From Mycolicibacterium parafortuitum (lineage in GTDB: Bacteria; Actinomycetota; Actinomycetes; Mycobacteriales; Mycobacteriaceae): a DNA stretch of 64,000 bases. Shown here in pieces: positions 1-9,339 of this stretch (positions within the stretch are counted from its first letter, which is position 1; each line of letters begins with the position of its first letter). The notes under the pieces were generated by a model that had not been told where the DNA came from, did no database searches, and saw only the letters and a list, made by a program, of their open reading frames with translations. The DNA is taken from NCBI RefSeq assembly GCF_002086815.1, contig NZ_MVID01000003.1, positions 287,230-351,229 of the forward strand. The letters run 5' to 3'. Both the position numbers and the translations under genes were made by a program.

Positions 1-1
1 C

Positions 2-628
2 GTCGAGCCTCGCGAGGTCAAGCCTGGCGAGCAGACCCGCAACGACATCCGTTGGCATCCTTCTTCTCTGGACCGCGAATACCGCAAGAGCGCGACCGGC
101 CAGAAGGGCGCGACGATCTGGTTCACCGGTCTGCCTGCCTCCGGTAAGTCGACGGTCGCGGTGGCCGTCGAGCGCGCACTGGTGGATTCGGGTCAGGTCG
201 CCTATCTGCTCGACGGCGACAACATCCGTCACGGCCTCTCCGACGACCTGGGTTTCTCGGCCGGTGACCGCGCCGAGAACATTCGCCGCGTCGGCCATCT
301 CACGCGGTTGTTCGCCGATGCCGGTGTCGTCGCGCTGGCGTCGCTGGTGTCTCCGCTGAAGTCCGACCGCGAGATCGCCCGGGCGCTGAACGACGCGGCG
401 AAACTCCCGTTCATCGAGGTCTACGTCGCCACACCCCGCGAGGAATGCGAGAAGCGGGATCCGAAGGGCCTTTACGCGCGGGCCCGCACCGGCGAACTCA
501 AGGGTCTCACCGGTGTCGACGCGCCGTATGAGCCGCCGGAGAATCCCGACCTGGTGCTCGACACCACCGACGCGGACATCGACACGCTCGTCGCCCAGGT
601 GATCGACCTGCTCGACCAGCGCCGCTGA
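2..628 (+). CDS. cysC: Adenylyl-sulfate kinase domain, 3' part of a CysNC-type sulfate-activation protein (cut by window edge)
   Basis: The gene enters from the left edge: the frame is open from base 2 with no start, leaving the last 208 residues. A P-loop GLPASGKST lies near fragment residue 43, followed by the APS-kinase signature DGDNIRHGLSDDLGF and the lid segment KGLYARARTGELKGLTG. APS kinase phosphorylates adenosine 5'-phosphosulfate to PAPS in the cytoplasm. The residues before the P-loop read as a linker, not a normal N-terminus, so this is probably the kinase half of the mycobacterial CysN-CysC fusion; the sulfate adenylyltransferase half would lie outside the window. It converges on tam with only four bases between the stop codons. 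Confidence 0.93.
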   Translation, partial: VEPREVKPGEQTRNDIRWHPSSLDREYRKSATGQKGATIWFTGLPASGKSTVAVAVERALVDSGQVAYLLDGDNIRHGLSDDLGFSAGDRAENIRRVGHLTRLFADAGVVALASLVSPLKSDREIARALNDAAKLPFIEVYVATPREECEKRDPKGLYARARTGELKGLTGVDAPYEPPENPDLVLDTTDADIDTLVAQVIDLLDQRR

Positions 629-632
629 GGCG

Positions 633-1397
633 TCACTTCACCTGTGCGACAACGAAGATCCGCCGGAACGGGAAGAAGGTGATCCCGTCCGGGCGGGCTG
701 GGTACGCCGCGTCCAGTGCGGGAATCAGCTCTTCACGGAACCGCGCCCAGTCGGCGTCCGACAGCGCGGCGCGCACCGGCCGCAGCGTGGTGCCCCGAAT
801 CCACTCGAGCACCGGGTCCGGTCCGGTCAGTTCGTGCACGTACGTCGTCTCCCACGCGTCGACGCGGCATCCGGCGTCGGTCAGCAGCGCGGCGTAGTCC
901 GCCGCCGACCGCACCACCTCGGACGTCTCGAACGGGAAGCCGCGCAACACGTCCGCCCACCGGGGGCTCGTCACCAGATCCCGGACCGCCCGATGGGACG
1001 GCGCATCGAAGTTACCCGGCACCTGGAACGCGATCCACGCCCCGGCGGCCAGTTGCGCGGCCCAGCGCGCCAGCAGTTCAGGATGCTCGGGCACCCAGTG
1101 CAGCGTCGCATTGCTGACCAGCAGGTCGGTGTCGGGTGCGGGCACCCAGTCCCGGACGTCGCCGACGCGGGCGTCCAGACCCCGGTTTCGCGCGGCCTCG
1201 ACCATCTCCGGCGAGGAGTCCAGCGCCTCGACGACCGCGCCCGGCCAGCGCTGGGCCAGCGTCTCGGTGAGATTGCCGGGACCACACCCCAGGTCGGCGA
1301 TCCGGCGCGGTGCGCGGACACCGACGCGCGCGAGCAGGTCGAAGAACGGCCTGCCCCGGTGGTCCGCGTAGGTCAGGTACACGTCCGGGTTCCACAT
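633..1397 (-). CDS. tam: Trans-aconitate 2-methyltransferase (class I SAM-dependent)
   Basis: A 254-residue protein, close to the usual Tam length of about 250. The N-terminus [18 protein letters not shown] is typical of Tam; SAM-binding motif I is [13 protein letters not shown] near residues 36-48, followed by an acidic post-I motif ALDSSPEMV. Tam methylates trans-aconitate, a spontaneous isomer of cis-aconitate that inhibits aconitase. The frame stays open upstream to 1649, but the Met at 1397 matches the family start, and the extension would run into the next gene's promoter. It is divergent from the hydrolase gene at 1429 with 31 bases between them. The order tam, hydrolase, eccE3 fits M. 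tuberculosis Rv0294-Rv0293c-Rv0292 from memory. Confidence 0.9.
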   Translation of the reverse strand: MWNPDVYLTYADHRGRPFFDLLARVGVRAPRRIADLGCGPGNLTETLAQRWPGAVVEALDSSPEMVEAARNRGLDARVGDVRDWVPAPDTDLLVSNATLHWVPEHPELLARWAAQLAAGAWIAFQVPGNFDAPSHRAVRDLVTSPRWADVLRGFPFETSEVVRSAADYAALLTDAGCRVDAWETTYVHELTGPDPVLEWIRGTTLRPVRAALSDADWARFREELIPALDAAYPARPDGITFFPFRRIFVVAQVK

Positions 1398-1415
1398 GAG
1401 GCCAGTCTGCCGCGC

Positions 1416-1421
1416 TAGGCT
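1416..1421 (+). promoter_or_regulatory. -10 element for a leaderless transcript of the 1429 hydrolase
   Basis: TAGGCT fits the mycobacterial TANNNT -10 and ends seven bases before the GTG at 1429. There is no Shine-Dalgarno sequence. The predicted transcript would start at, or next to, the start codon. Confidence 0.5.
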
Positions 1422-1428
1422 GCGAAAC

Positions 1429-2625
1429 GTGGAGCCCAACAGTGTGCCCGCTGACGTGCCACCGATCCCGGTCCCCGATGTTCCCGGGGAGGACGCCGGC
1501 GCGGGCGGACTCCCCCGCCGGGTCGACCTGACGCTACGCCAGCGCCTGATCGTGGACTCCTCGGCGGTCGCGGACCTGGCGCTGCGCACGTCGATCGCGT
1601 CGCTGCTGAGCGCGACGATGGTGCCCTCGCTCGCGCAGGCTTTGCACAAGTCGGCATCCCGGACCGAGCAGGAGCACCTGCGGTTCTACGCCGAACTCGC
1701 CGCGGCCAAGGATCCGGAGCTGTCGTTCCCGGCGCCGCAGGACCTTCCGAGGGTGTCGTCGCGGCCCGCCAACCCGGTCGCCGAATGGGTCGCGCACGGA
1801 AACGTCCGCAACATCCGCTTCGACAGCAGCTTCCGCGCCGTCAACCCGGCACTGCGGGACCAGTGCGCCGGCTTCGTCCGCAACAACGTGGTGCACGCCC
1901 AGCACTGGCGCCACGACGACGGGCCCCGGCCGACCCTGTGCCTGATCCACGGTTTCATGGGTTCGGCGTACCTGTTCAACGGCCTGTTCTTCTCGCTGCC
2001 GTGGTTCTACCGCAGCGGATACGACGTGATGCTGTACACGTTGCCGTTCCACGGCCGCCGCGCCGAGAAGTACTCGCCGTTCAGCGGCCACGGCTACTTC
2101 GCCCACGGCATGGCGGGTTTCGCCGAGGCGATGGCCCAGGCTGTGCACGACTTCCGCTCGCTGCTGGACTATCTCGAGTTCACCGGCGTCGACCGCATCG
2201 CGCTGACCGGGATGTCACTGGGCGGCTACACGTCCGCGCTGATCGCCAGCGTCGACGACCGCATCCAGGCCGTCATCCCGAACGTTCCCGTCGTCACCCC
2301 GGACCGCACGGTGGACGAATGGTTCCCCGCGAACAAGGTTGTCGCGCTGCGGGACTGGATCGCACGCACCGACACCGAACTCGTCGACACGGCGACCATG
2401 TACTCGTCACCGCTGAACTACCGGCCCATCCCGGCCAAGGATCGCCGGCTGATCATCGCCGGTCTCGGGGACCGGCTGGCACCGCCCGAACAGGCGGAGT
2501 TGTTGTGGAAGCACTGGGACCGCTGCGCGTTCCACTGGTTCCCGGGCAACCACGTGCTGCACGTGAGCCAGCCGGATTACCTTCGCCGGATGACGCGCTT
2601 CCTGGCGCCGTTCATGTTCGACTGA
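1429..2625 (+). CDS. Alpha/beta hydrolase of unknown substrate (Rv0293c-like)
   Basis: A 398-residue alpha/beta-hydrolase fold protein. The oxyanion segment is [13 protein letters not shown] near residue 167, and the nucleophile elbow is [12 protein letters not shown] with Ser in GMSLG. A late histidine in [15 protein letters not shown] is a plausible catalytic base. No signal peptide is seen. GTG 1429 was chosen because the first in-frame ATG (1396) overlaps the tam start, and a TANNNT box sits just before the GTG. It lies at the end of the ESX-3 locus, and its 3' end overlaps eccE3 by 14 bases head-on. The substrate cannot be told from the sequence; an ester or lipid is the family guess. 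Confidence 0.85.
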   Translation: MEPNSVPADVPPIPVPDVPGEDAGAGGLPRRVDLTLRQRLIVDSSAVADLALRTSIASLLSATMVPSLAQALHKSASRTEQEHLRFYAELAAAKDPELSFPAPQDLPRVSSRPANPVAEWVAHGNVRNIRFDSSFRAVNPALRDQCAGFVRNNVVHAQHWRHDDGPRPTLCLIHGFMGSAYLFNGLFFSLPWFYRSGYDVMLYTLPFHGRRAEKYSPFSGHGYFAHGMAGFAEAMAQAVHDFRSLLDYLEFTGVDRIALTGMSLGGYTSALIASVDDRIQAVIPNVPVVTPDRTVDEWFPANKVVALRDWIARTDTELVDTATMYSSPLNYRPIPAKDRRLIIAGLGDRLAPPEQAELLWKHWDRCAFHWFPGNHVLHVSQPDYLRRMTRFLAPFMFD

Positions 2626-3487
2626 GCTCGGGCACCTGCGGAATCCCCGGCGCCGGTTGTGCGCTCAGTCGCCGGTCGGACGCGGGGCTCAGCGCGATCA
2701 GCGCGACACGATGCCGACCACGCTCCGCGGTCAGCCCGGCGATCGGCGCCTTGGCACCGGGACGGTCACCGGTGCGCAGCGCGCATGCCGCCGCCGTCTC
2801 GGGATACGCACGGGTACCGGTGAATTCGACGGCGGTCCACACCTCCGCCGCGTCGACGGACCGCAGCGCGTCCAGGGTCTCGGCGAGCGTGCCTGCCGCG
2901 ACGCGGTACGCGGCGAGATGACCGCGTCCGTCGGACACACCGCGCCAGGTCTCCTTCGCGTCGTCGCCGACCGGGACCGGCGGGGCCTCGTCGAAGGACA
3001 CCTGCCGGCCGAGTTCGCGGAGATGGTCGGCCAGCCGGCGAGCGGCCAGGTGTGCGGTGTCGTGCAACGGGATCCGCGCCGAACGTGCGGTCAGCGCGGC
3101 GATGTTGTCGGCCGCGCCGAGGGTCAGGCTGACCCAGGTGGACCGGGAGTCCGGAAGGGCGCGGGTGGTGACCCGGACCTTGTCGAGCCGGATTCCGTAG
3201 CGGTCCAGGTAGCCGGCCAGCAGCGCATACGGCGGCTCGCCGTCGACCCGCAGCACCACCGTCGCGTACTCGCCGGAACGGGCATCGGCGCCACGGCGGC
3301 GGCCGGTGAGCAGGGCGATCCGGCGTGCGATGATCGTCGTCACGAAAAGCCCGCGCCACCAGGCGAACAGGATAACGATGGCGGCGACGGCCGCGCCGAG
3401 CAGCCAGCGTTCACCGGTGCTCTGCCACGGGTAGGCCATCACCGCCGGGATGACGAACAACGCGGCCAGCGTGAGCCGGACGATCAT
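2612..3487 (-). CDS. eccE3: ESX-3 secretion system membrane protein EccE3
   Basis: A 291-residue last gene of the ESX-3 operon. Two hydrophobic segments lie at the N-terminus (about residues 2-20 and 30-48, including LLGAAVAAIVILFAWWRGLFV), followed by a soluble alpha/beta domain, as in EccE proteins, which sit at the periphery of the EccBCDE inner-membrane complex. At 291 residues it is somewhat shorter than the roughly 330 residues I recall for M. tuberculosis EccE3. The start codon overlaps the mycP3 stop (ATGA), so translation is coupled. Assignment rests on both sequence character and its fixed place after mycP. Confidence 0.92.
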   Translation of the reverse strand: MIVRLTLAALFVIPAVMAYPWQSTGERWLLGAAVAAIVILFAWWRGLFVTTIIARRIALLTGRRRGADARSGEYATVVLRVDGEPPYALLAGYLDRYGIRLDKVRVTTRALPDSRSTWVSLTLGAADNIAALTARSARIPLHDTAHLAARRLADHLRELGRQVSFDEAPPVPVGDDAKETWRGVSDGRGHLAAYRVAAGTLAETLDALRSVDAAEVWTAVEFTGTRAYPETAAACALRTGDRPGAKAPIAGLTAERGRHRVALIALSPASDRRLSAQPAPGIPQVPELSRT

Positions 3488-4848
3488 GACTGTGAGTCCT
3501 TTCGTTTCGCGCGCACGGCGACCACGACCACCACGGCCAGCGCCAGGGCGCCGGCTCCGGTGAACGCGACGATGCGCGGCAACAGTTCGGCGGGCTCGTC
3601 GGCCGGCGGTGCGGTCACCTCGCGCACCGCGGCCGGATCCACATCGGACGAGGGCACATTCCAGGTCAATGCGGCCACCGGATCGACGGTGCCCGCACCG
3701 ACCAGATTCGACGGGGACCTGGCCGCTCCGCTGGCGGTCGCGGTGAGGCGCTCGATCACCTGCGGGGCCGTCAGCTCGGGAAAACGGCTGCGCACCAATG
3801 CCGCGGTGCCCGCCACATAGGCGCTCGCGTAGCCGGTGCCGGCGACCGGGACAAGCTGCTCGTTGCCCGGCAGCGCATTGGCAGGGCCTCCGGTCTCGTC
3901 GTTACCCACCGACACGACGCCCTCACCGGGCGCGGCGATGCCGACCCAGGGCCCGGCCATGGTGAACGACGACGCACGGCCGTCGGACGCGAGCGAACCG
4001 ACCGACAGCACGTACTGCTGCCACCAGGCCGGGACGGACAGGTCGGTGACCCCGGACCAGTTGCGGGGATCCGACGGTTGCGCGGGGTCGCCGAGCGGAT
4101 TGGACCGGCAACCCGAGAGACCGTCGGTGTCGCCGGCCGCCGCGACGATCACGGCGTCCTTGTCGACCGCCGCGTAGCGCAGTGCGGCCCCGAGATCGTT
4201 CTGGTCGATCTGCGCTGCTGCGGGGACACAGACCGGGTTCGACACGGTGATCACCCGCGCACCCGCGTCGGCGGCGCGCACGACCGCGCGCGCCAGCGCC
4301 CTGATCTCGGCGGCCGCGCGGGCCAGCGCCGGGTCCTCGCCGGGATCGCTCGGTGAATAGCGCGGCGAGCTCTGGCGGATCGCGAGGATCCGCGCGGCCG
4401 GTGCGACGCCCGAGAAACCGTCCTCACCGGGTTGTCCCGCGATCAGACCGGCCACGAACGTGCCGTGGCCGTCGCAGTCGGTCAGCCCGTCACCGGAGCC
4501 GACGTAGTCGCCGCCGGGGTCGACGTTGGGCAGCCGCGGTCCGGGCGTGACGCCGGTGCCGATCACCGCGACGAGCTGATCCCTGCCGTCGCTGTGCCGC
4601 CGCGCCTCGGCCAGCCCGAGCGACAGCTGGTTCGGGCCCGGCGCGGCGACATCGGATCCGGGCAACACCCCGGTGGTGACGCACGGATTCCGTTGCGTCA
4701 TCGGCACCACCGCCGCCGACGAGCTGGGCGGTGCCGCGTCGGCATCGACCTCCGGCGGGGTGATCGCACCGGCGGACGGCCCGCCGATCACGAGCACCGC
4801 CGAGGTCACCGCCAGCGCCGCGGCGGTGGACCGGATCAACGAGCCCAT
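3484..4848 (-). CDS. mycP3: ESX-3 mycosin MycP3, predicted catalytically inactive subtilisin-like protein
   Basis: A 454-residue subtilase with an N-terminal signal peptide (1-28), the mycosin N-terminal extension, a subtilisin domain and a C-terminal transmembrane anchor (about 425-446), as in all MycP proteins. The four cysteines expected for the two mycosin disulfides are present (C56, C125, C207, C247). The catalytic centre is degenerate. The Asp motif reads VAVIGTGV with Gly at 97 (codon GGC, 4558-4560), the oxyanion Asn is Asp at 240 (AAAGDTDG), and the nucleophile Ser motif reads VAGTGYASAY with Gly at 339 (codon GGC, 3832-3834). Only His128 (DGHGT) remains. Mycosins also cap and stabilise the ESX membrane complex independently of proteolysis, so the gene may still be functional structurally. 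Confidence 0.93.
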   Translation of the reverse strand: MGSLIRSTAAALAVTSAVLVIGGPSAGAITPPEVDADAAPPSSSAAVVPMTQRNPCVTTGVLPGSDVAAPGPNQLSLGLAEARRHSDGRDQLVAVIGTGVTPGPRLPNVDPGGDYVGSGDGLTDCDGHGTFVAGLIAGQPGEDGFSGVAPAARILAIRQSSPRYSPSDPGEDPALARAAAEIRALARAVVRAADAGARVITVSNPVCVPAAAQIDQNDLGAALRYAAVDKDAVIVAAAGDTDGLSGCRSNPLGDPAQPSDPRNWSGVTDLSVPAWWQQYVLSVGSLASDGRASSFTMAGPWVGIAAPGEGVVSVGNDETGGPANALPGNEQLVPVAGTGYASAYVAGTAALVRSRFPELTAPQVIERLTATASGAARSPSNLVGAGTVDPVAALTWNVPSSDVDPAAVREVTAPPADEPAELLPRIVAFTGAGALALAVVVVVAVRAKRKDSQS

Positions 4849-4851
4849 CGC

Positions 4852-6300
4852 TCAGAAGCCGTTCAGAACCCAGGCGAACACGCCGACCAGGTAAGCCATC
4901 ACCGGGATCACCGACGCGTCGAGGGCCGAGCCGACGAACCCGACGATGCGGCGCATCGGCAGCGAGTACGTCTCCGGTTGACCGATCCGCGGGTTCAGCG
5001 CGACGACGGCCCACGCCGCGGTCAGCACCGCCAGCGCGCCCAGCGCCCACCACGCCGAGGTGTAGCGGCCGTTGGCCGCGAACAGGCCGAGCAGCACGAC
5101 GGTCAGCAGCCCGGAATGACCGAGCAGCCATGCCTTGCACGCCGCAGAGTCCCAGACGCGGGCCCGCAGTGCCGCCGCGGCCGCCGTCGCGGCGACCAAA
5201 TACCAGGCCCACGGCGATACGCCGCCGTCCCCGGTGAGCACCGGCCACAGCACGAGCACCGAACCGGTCACGGCCAGCAGCACGCCCGCGGCGATGAAGC
5301 CGCTCTGGTGTGAGTCGGCGGCGCGGATGCGGCGCGGCAGGTCTTCGAGCACCCGCAGCGACGGCGCCGACGGTGTCGGGTCACCCGGGGCGGGGATCAC
5401 CGGCACCGGAAGCCGCGCGCACATCGCCGAGAACTGCGCCGCCTGCACGGTGATCACCAGTGCCACCAGGATCAGCACGCAGCCGATGCTCGTCAGGTCC
5501 AGCGTCCACAGCGTCGCAGCGGCCGCGGCGGGCAGCACCCCGAGCGCGGCGGCCGCGGCGGTGGTGAACAACGCGATCGCCCGCTCGGCGACGGTGATGC
5601 TGATGATCGACCATGCGGCCACCCCCGCGGCACCGAGCAGCACGCTCGGGGCACCGAAGTCGCCGGGTACGGCCAGTGCGAACGCGGCGGCGACGGACGG
5701 CAGCGCGGCCGCGGCCAGGGCGGTGGCGACGCGCGGCGATCCCGACCTCGCGAGCAGCGCGCCGAGCACGGCGGCGATCGCGACGCCGCTGACGGCGAAC
5801 ACCCCGACGATCGAGTCGGTCACCAACCGGTGCGCGACCGCCAGCGCGGTGGCGACCAGGATCAGCCCGATCACCGCAAGCGTCGCGCCGCGCTGGATGT
5901 GCGTTGTCCCCCAGGGACGTTCGCGTGCCGCGGAGAAGATCATCGCGGCGTCGGCGATGTCCTCGACGATGCGCGGTGCCGGCGGGCCCGCAGGTACGGG
6001 TTGCAGGGCGAGCAGGTCACCGTCGACGACGCCCACCGTGGTCAGCGTCGCGTCCAGGCTGTACGGGGCGCCACCGATCGGGGCCAGGCTCAGCAGTTCC
6101 GCGGAGCCCGGGGTCTCGTCCGACGGGGCGACGATGCGCTGGACCGCCGGGATGATCTCGCGCAGCGGAAGCTGCGCCGGGAGCGCGACTTCCGTGACGC
6201 GACCGCCGCGGTCGCCGTCCTCGCCTTCCGTCGCGGTCAGGACGGCGACGCGCACGATCGGCATCGCGGCGTTGGTGGTGCTCAGAGCGGACTCGGACAT
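4852..6300 (-). CDS. eccD3: ESX-3 integral membrane channel component EccD3
   Basis: A 482-residue protein with an N-terminal ubiquitin-like domain (about 12-100, starting MPIVRVAVLTA) and about eleven hydrophobic helices filling the rest (for example TLAVIGLILVATALAVAHRL, LLTVVLLGLFAANG). EccD dimers form the membrane vestibule of the type VII secretion complex around EccC. The ATG at 6300 is supported by GAGAAGAGA just upstream; the frame stays open further upstream without a good start. It overlaps the 3' end of espG3 by 19 bases and lies three bases before mycP3. Confidence 0.94.
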   Translation of the reverse strand: MSESALSTTNAAMPIVRVAVLTATEGEDGDRGGRVTEVALPAQLPLREIIPAVQRIVAPSDETPGSAELLSLAPIGGAPYSLDATLTTVGVVDGDLLALQPVPAGPPAPRIVEDIADAAMIFSAARERPWGTTHIQRGATLAVIGLILVATALAVAHRLVTDSIVGVFAVSGVAIAAVLGALLARSGSPRVATALAAAALPSVAAAFALAVPGDFGAPSVLLGAAGVAAWSIISITVAERAIALFTTAAAAALGVLPAAAAATLWTLDLTSIGCVLILVALVITVQAAQFSAMCARLPVPVIPAPGDPTPSAPSLRVLEDLPRRIRAADSHQSGFIAAGVLLAVTGSVLVLWPVLTGDGGVSPWAWYLVAATAAAAALRARVWDSAACKAWLLGHSGLLTVVLLGLFAANGRYTSAWWALGALAVLTAAWAVVALNPRIGQPETYSLPMRRIVGFVGSALDASVIPVMAYLVGVFAWVLNGF

Positions 6301-7154
6301 CTCTCTTCTCTTCTGTCGGCCGTGCGTTCGTCGAAGTCTCTGGTGAGGGTGTGGCCCGGGAACCACGATCCGTCGGGAAGTGTCGCGGTCAGGCGCTCGA
6401 CCGCGGCGGCGATCGCCGCGGGTTCGCCGGGGCTGAACGTGGAAATCCATTCGCCGTCAGCCGCTTTGGCGGGGCTGACCAGGACCCGTCCGACCGCGGT
6501 GTCGACGACGCTCACGCCGACGTCGGTGCTGACCCGGTGGCCGTCGCGGTGCCGCCCGGCGACGATCTCGACATACGTGCGGTCCTGTTCGAAGGCCGCC
6601 ACCACCACAGGGCGCGCCGATGCGGGGATCCCGAGATAGTCGAGCAGGCTGTGCACCGATGCGCCACCGCGGATCTGCTCGTCGGCCTTCGCACCGATGC
6701 GGGCGGGCAGCGAGAAGTCCGGGAAGCGTGCCGGGGCGCGGCCGGACAGACCCACCGTGACCACGGGCACCAGCGCCTCCGGATGGTCGAGATCCATCTC
6801 GGTCAGCGTCAGCAGTGCGCCACTGCGCAACGCCACCACGGTGCCGCCCGCGTCGCGGGCGATGATGCCGCGCAGCATCGCTCCCCTGCTGCCGACGAAT
6901 CGGAGCTCCAACCACTGGGCGGCCCGGCACACCCGCCGGATCCACTGCGCCACTGCGGGATCGACGGTGCCGCCCGCGGTCAGTACGCCCGCGTTCGTCA
7001 GCACGGCGGTCTGCTCCCGGCCGAACGCGGTGCGCTGCGTGTGGTCGGTGTAGGGCGGCGTGATCGCCAGCACCCACGGATACGATCCCGCGCCGAGCTT
7101 TTCGGCGAGGAACCACGCCGAGGCGGCGCTCAGTTCGACGGCATTAGCGCGCAC
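6282..7154 (-). CDS. espG3: ESX-3 PE/PPE chaperone EspG3
   Basis: A 290-residue soluble protein with the EspG-family opening (NAVELSAASAWFLAEKLGAGSYPWVL) and the alternating beta-sheet pattern of EspG. EspG3 binds the helical tip of ESX-3 PPE partners in the cytoplasm and keeps PE-PPE heterodimers soluble before export. It lies between esxH (nine-base gap) and eccD3 (19-base overlap), the usual ESX-3 position. The 3' end is very polar and Arg-rich in the overlap with eccD3. The length matches EspG3 proteins. Confidence 0.92.
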   Translation of the reverse strand: MRANAVELSAASAWFLAEKLGAGSYPWVLAITPPYTDHTQRTAFGREQTAVLTNAGVLTAGGTVDPAVAQWIRRVCRAAQWLELRFVGSRGAMLRGIIARDAGGTVVALRSGALLTLTEMDLDHPEALVPVVTVGLSGRAPARFPDFSLPARIGAKADEQIRGGASVHSLLDYLGIPASARPVVVAAFEQDRTYVEIVAGRHRDGHRVSTDVGVSVVDTAVGRVLVSPAKAADGEWISTFSPGEPAAIAAAVERLTATLPDGSWFPGHTLTRDFDERTADRREERCPSPL

Positions 7155-7163
7155 GGCGACCCG

Positions 7164-7451
7164 TCAGCCCCACTTGGCGCCTTCGGCCTGATCGCGCGCG
7201 GCCATCGAGGTGGTGTTCATCTCGTGCGCGCTGGCCATCGCGCGGTAGGCCCGCACCAGTTCCTCCAACGCGGTGTTCCACTGGGCCTGCCAGGCCTGGT
7301 AGGTCACGCCGGTGTCGCCCTGCCAGGCGCTCTTGAGCGCGGCCTGCTCGCTGGCCACCTCGGCGCCGATCGCCTGCAGCGCACCGGCGTAGCTCGCCAT
7401 CTCCCCGGCGTGGTTGAGCATCGCGGGGTAGTTGAACACGATCTGCGACAT
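7164..7451 (-). CDS. esxH: ESX-3 WXG100 secreted protein EsxH (TB10.4-like)
   Basis: A 95-residue WXG100 protein with the turn motif W43-Q-G45 and the opening [16 protein letters not shown], nearly that of M. tuberculosis EsxH. It forms a heterodimer with EsxG and is exported by ESX-3 in iron and zinc acquisition. Of the EsxH zinc ligands known in M. tuberculosis (His14, His70, His76, Glu77), His14, His76 and Glu77 are present, but position 70 is Arg (VRAYRAM). The translation start ATG 7451 follows esxG by 14 bases with a GGAGCAA ribosome-binding site. An upstream open stretch in the same frame is a shadow of the PPE and esxG region. Confidence 0.95.
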   Translation of the reverse strand: MSQIVFNYPAMLNHAGEMASYAGALQAIGAEVASEQAALKSAWQGDTGVTYQAWQAQWNTALEELVRAYRAMASAHEMNTTSMAARDQAEGAKWG

Positions 7452-7465
7452 GGGGGTTGCTCCGA

Positions 7466-7759
7466 TCAGACGACGGGGTAGTTGCTGGCGGCGGCGGCAT
7501 CCTCGGCGACGTAGGCACCCGCGGCATCGCCGACGTTGGCCTGCGCGATGTCGAGCAGCGCGTTGATCTTCGCCGAGGTCTCGACGAAGCGGGCGTGCGC
7601 GGCCTGGAAGGCTCCCGCCGATTCGCCCATGTGGAACGCCTGCGCGGACTGCGCCGCCTGCTCGGCTTGGGCGATGGTGCTGCGCATCAGGCCGGCCTTG
7701 GCGCCGAACGCCGCCTCCGAGGCCATCATCTGCGGGATATGGGCGTCCAGCATGCTCAT
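7466..7759 (-). CDS. esxG: ESX-3 WXG100-like secreted protein EsxG
   Basis: A 97-residue EsxG homologue with opening [25 protein letters not shown]. The WXG turn is the EsxG variant H43-M-G45 ([11 protein letters not shown]), and the C-terminal secretion motif YxxxD is Y83VAED87. It pairs with EsxH in a four-helix bundle that is the ESX-3 substrate. Its ATG overlaps the PPE stop codon, giving translational coupling within the PE-PPE-esxG-esxH substrate block. Confidence 0.95.
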   Translation of the reverse strand: MSMLDAHIPQMMASEAAFGAKAGLMRSTIAQAEQAAQSAQAFHMGESAGAFQAAHARFVETSAKINALLDIAQANVGDAAGAYVAEDAAAASNYPVV

Positions 7760-9333
7760 GGGGTGTCCTTTCGGTCGTGAGGTTCGGGATCGTGGGGTTC
7801 GGGATCGGTCGGGTCCCAGTTGCCCGGGAGCATCGGTTCTTTCGGGCCGCCACCGAACGAATCGCCGGGCAGCGTGGTCAGCCCGCCCGCGTGTTCGGCG
7901 TCCTTGCCGATGGCGCCGGTGAAGCCCATCGGCCCGGCGCCACGACCGGACGCGGTGACGCGTGGCGGGGCGGGCTGCTCACGGTCCGGCTCGTCGTCGG
8001 CCGCGGGGTAGTCCATGTACGCGTCGGCATAGGCGCGGCCCTTGATCTCGTCCTTCTGCCTGCGTCTGCGCTTGCGCCGCTCGGCCGCCGACGCCGCGAC
8101 ACCCGATGCCGCGGCCGGGATTCCCGCCGACGGCGCCTTGGCCGCGGTGCTGTCACGCACCGTCGGAGAGAAACCCGCACCCGGATCGCGGCCCGCGATC
8201 ACATACGGCACGAAGGTCGCGGCAGCCGCCGCCGGCGCGGCGGGAGCAGACGGCGAGCCGACGCTGATCGTGTTGGCGGTCACCGGCACTCCGCTGGGAG
8301 GCGGCGGCGCGGACATGGTGGCCGGGAAGCCCTGCTGATCGGAGCGGCCCGGCGCCGCGTCGGCGGGGAGGTCCTCCTCGGCTGGGGCGTCCTGGGGCGG
8401 CATGTTCAGCAGGCCCAGCAGATGCTGCCCGACGCCGAGCACGATCGCCAGCGTGGTCGCCAGCAGCGGCAGCAGGAACAGCGACGGGTACAGGATCGAC
8501 GCGCCCACCCACGAGACGGCCTGGAACACGACCGCGAAAAGGAAAGGGCCCCAGGTGATGAGCGCCTGCACCGGGTTGGTCAGGAAGTCGGTGATCAGCG
8601 CGATGGTGTTACCGATCGGGTCGCGCAGGAAGTTGAAGATCGGCTCGAACAGGAACCGCAGGAACTCGCCGTAGAGCCGGATCAGGTCGGCGATGATGTT
8701 CGACACGTCGAACGCGGCACCGGCCTCGGCGGCCATCGGTTGCGCCGCCATCGCCGACACGTCGGCCGCGGCGCGTCCCGCTTCGCCGACACCGGGCAGC
8801 AGCACGATCGGCGCCGGGGTCGACTGCGGGGTGGCGGCGAGCGCGGCGCCGGACACCGCCTGGTAGGTCGCCATCGTGGTGGCCGCCTGGATCCACATCC
8901 GGACGTAGTCGGCTTCGTTCAGCGCGATCGGAATCGTGTTGAGACCGAGGAAGTTCGTCGCGACCAGCACGGTGTGGGTGGTCTTGTTCAGCGCCAACTC
9001 GGGCAGCGTCGGCATGGTGGCCAGCGCGGTCGAGTACGCGGCCGCGGCGGTTTCGTGCTGTGCGGCCGTCGCGGCCCCGGCCGCGCTCTGCTGCGCCAGC
9101 CACGCCAGGTACGGGGTGTGCGCGGCGACGTACTGTTCGGAGCTCGGCCCCTCCCAGGCGCCCGCCTGCACACCGGCCAGGATGTTCGTCAGTTCGGCTG
9201 CCGCGGAGGCATATTCGGCGGAGAGCCGCTGCCACGCGCCGGCCGCGGCGAGCAGCGGACCCGGCCCGGGGCCGCTGCTGAGCGTCGCCGAGTGCACCTC
9301 GGGCGGCAGCGCCATCCATACCGGAGCGGTCAC
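7756..9333 (-). CDS. PPE4: PPE family protein of the ESX-3 locus (PPE4-like)
   Basis: A 525-residue PPE protein: PPE motif at residues 10-12 (ALPPEVHS), the helical PPE domain over roughly the first 180 residues with the turn GAWEGPSS (W59-x-G61), then a hydrophobic central part ([18 protein letters not shown] and [16 protein letters not shown]) and a low-complexity, Ala/Pro-rich C-terminus with a basic patch [11 protein letters not shown]. It follows the PE gene by six bases and would form a PE-PPE pair chaperoned by EspG3. The C-terminal half carries no enzyme domain I can recognise. In M. tuberculosis PPE4 is required for siderophore-bound iron use. Confidence 0.93.
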   Translation of the reverse strand: MTAPVWMALPPEVHSATLSSGPGPGPLLAAAGAWQRLSAEYASAAAELTNILAGVQAGAWEGPSSEQYVAAHTPYLAWLAQQSAAGAATAAQHETAAAAYSTALATMPTLPELALNKTTHTVLVATNFLGLNTIPIALNEADYVRMWIQAATTMATYQAVSGAALAATPQSTPAPIVLLPGVGEAGRAAADVSAMAAQPMAAEAGAAFDVSNIIADLIRLYGEFLRFLFEPIFNFLRDPIGNTIALITDFLTNPVQALITWGPFLFAVVFQAVSWVGASILYPSLFLLPLLATTLAIVLGVGQHLLGLLNMPPQDAPAEEDLPADAAPGRSDQQGFPATMSAPPPPSGVPVTANTISVGSPSAPAAPAAAAATFVPYVIAGRDPGAGFSPTVRDSTAAKAPSAGIPAAASGVAASAAERRKRRRRQKDEIKGRAYADAYMDYPAADDEPDREQPAPPRVTASGRGAGPMGFTGAIGKDAEHAGGLTTLPGDSFGGGPKEPMLPGNWDPTDPEPHDPEPHDRKDTP

Positions 9334-9339
9334 GGCGGA

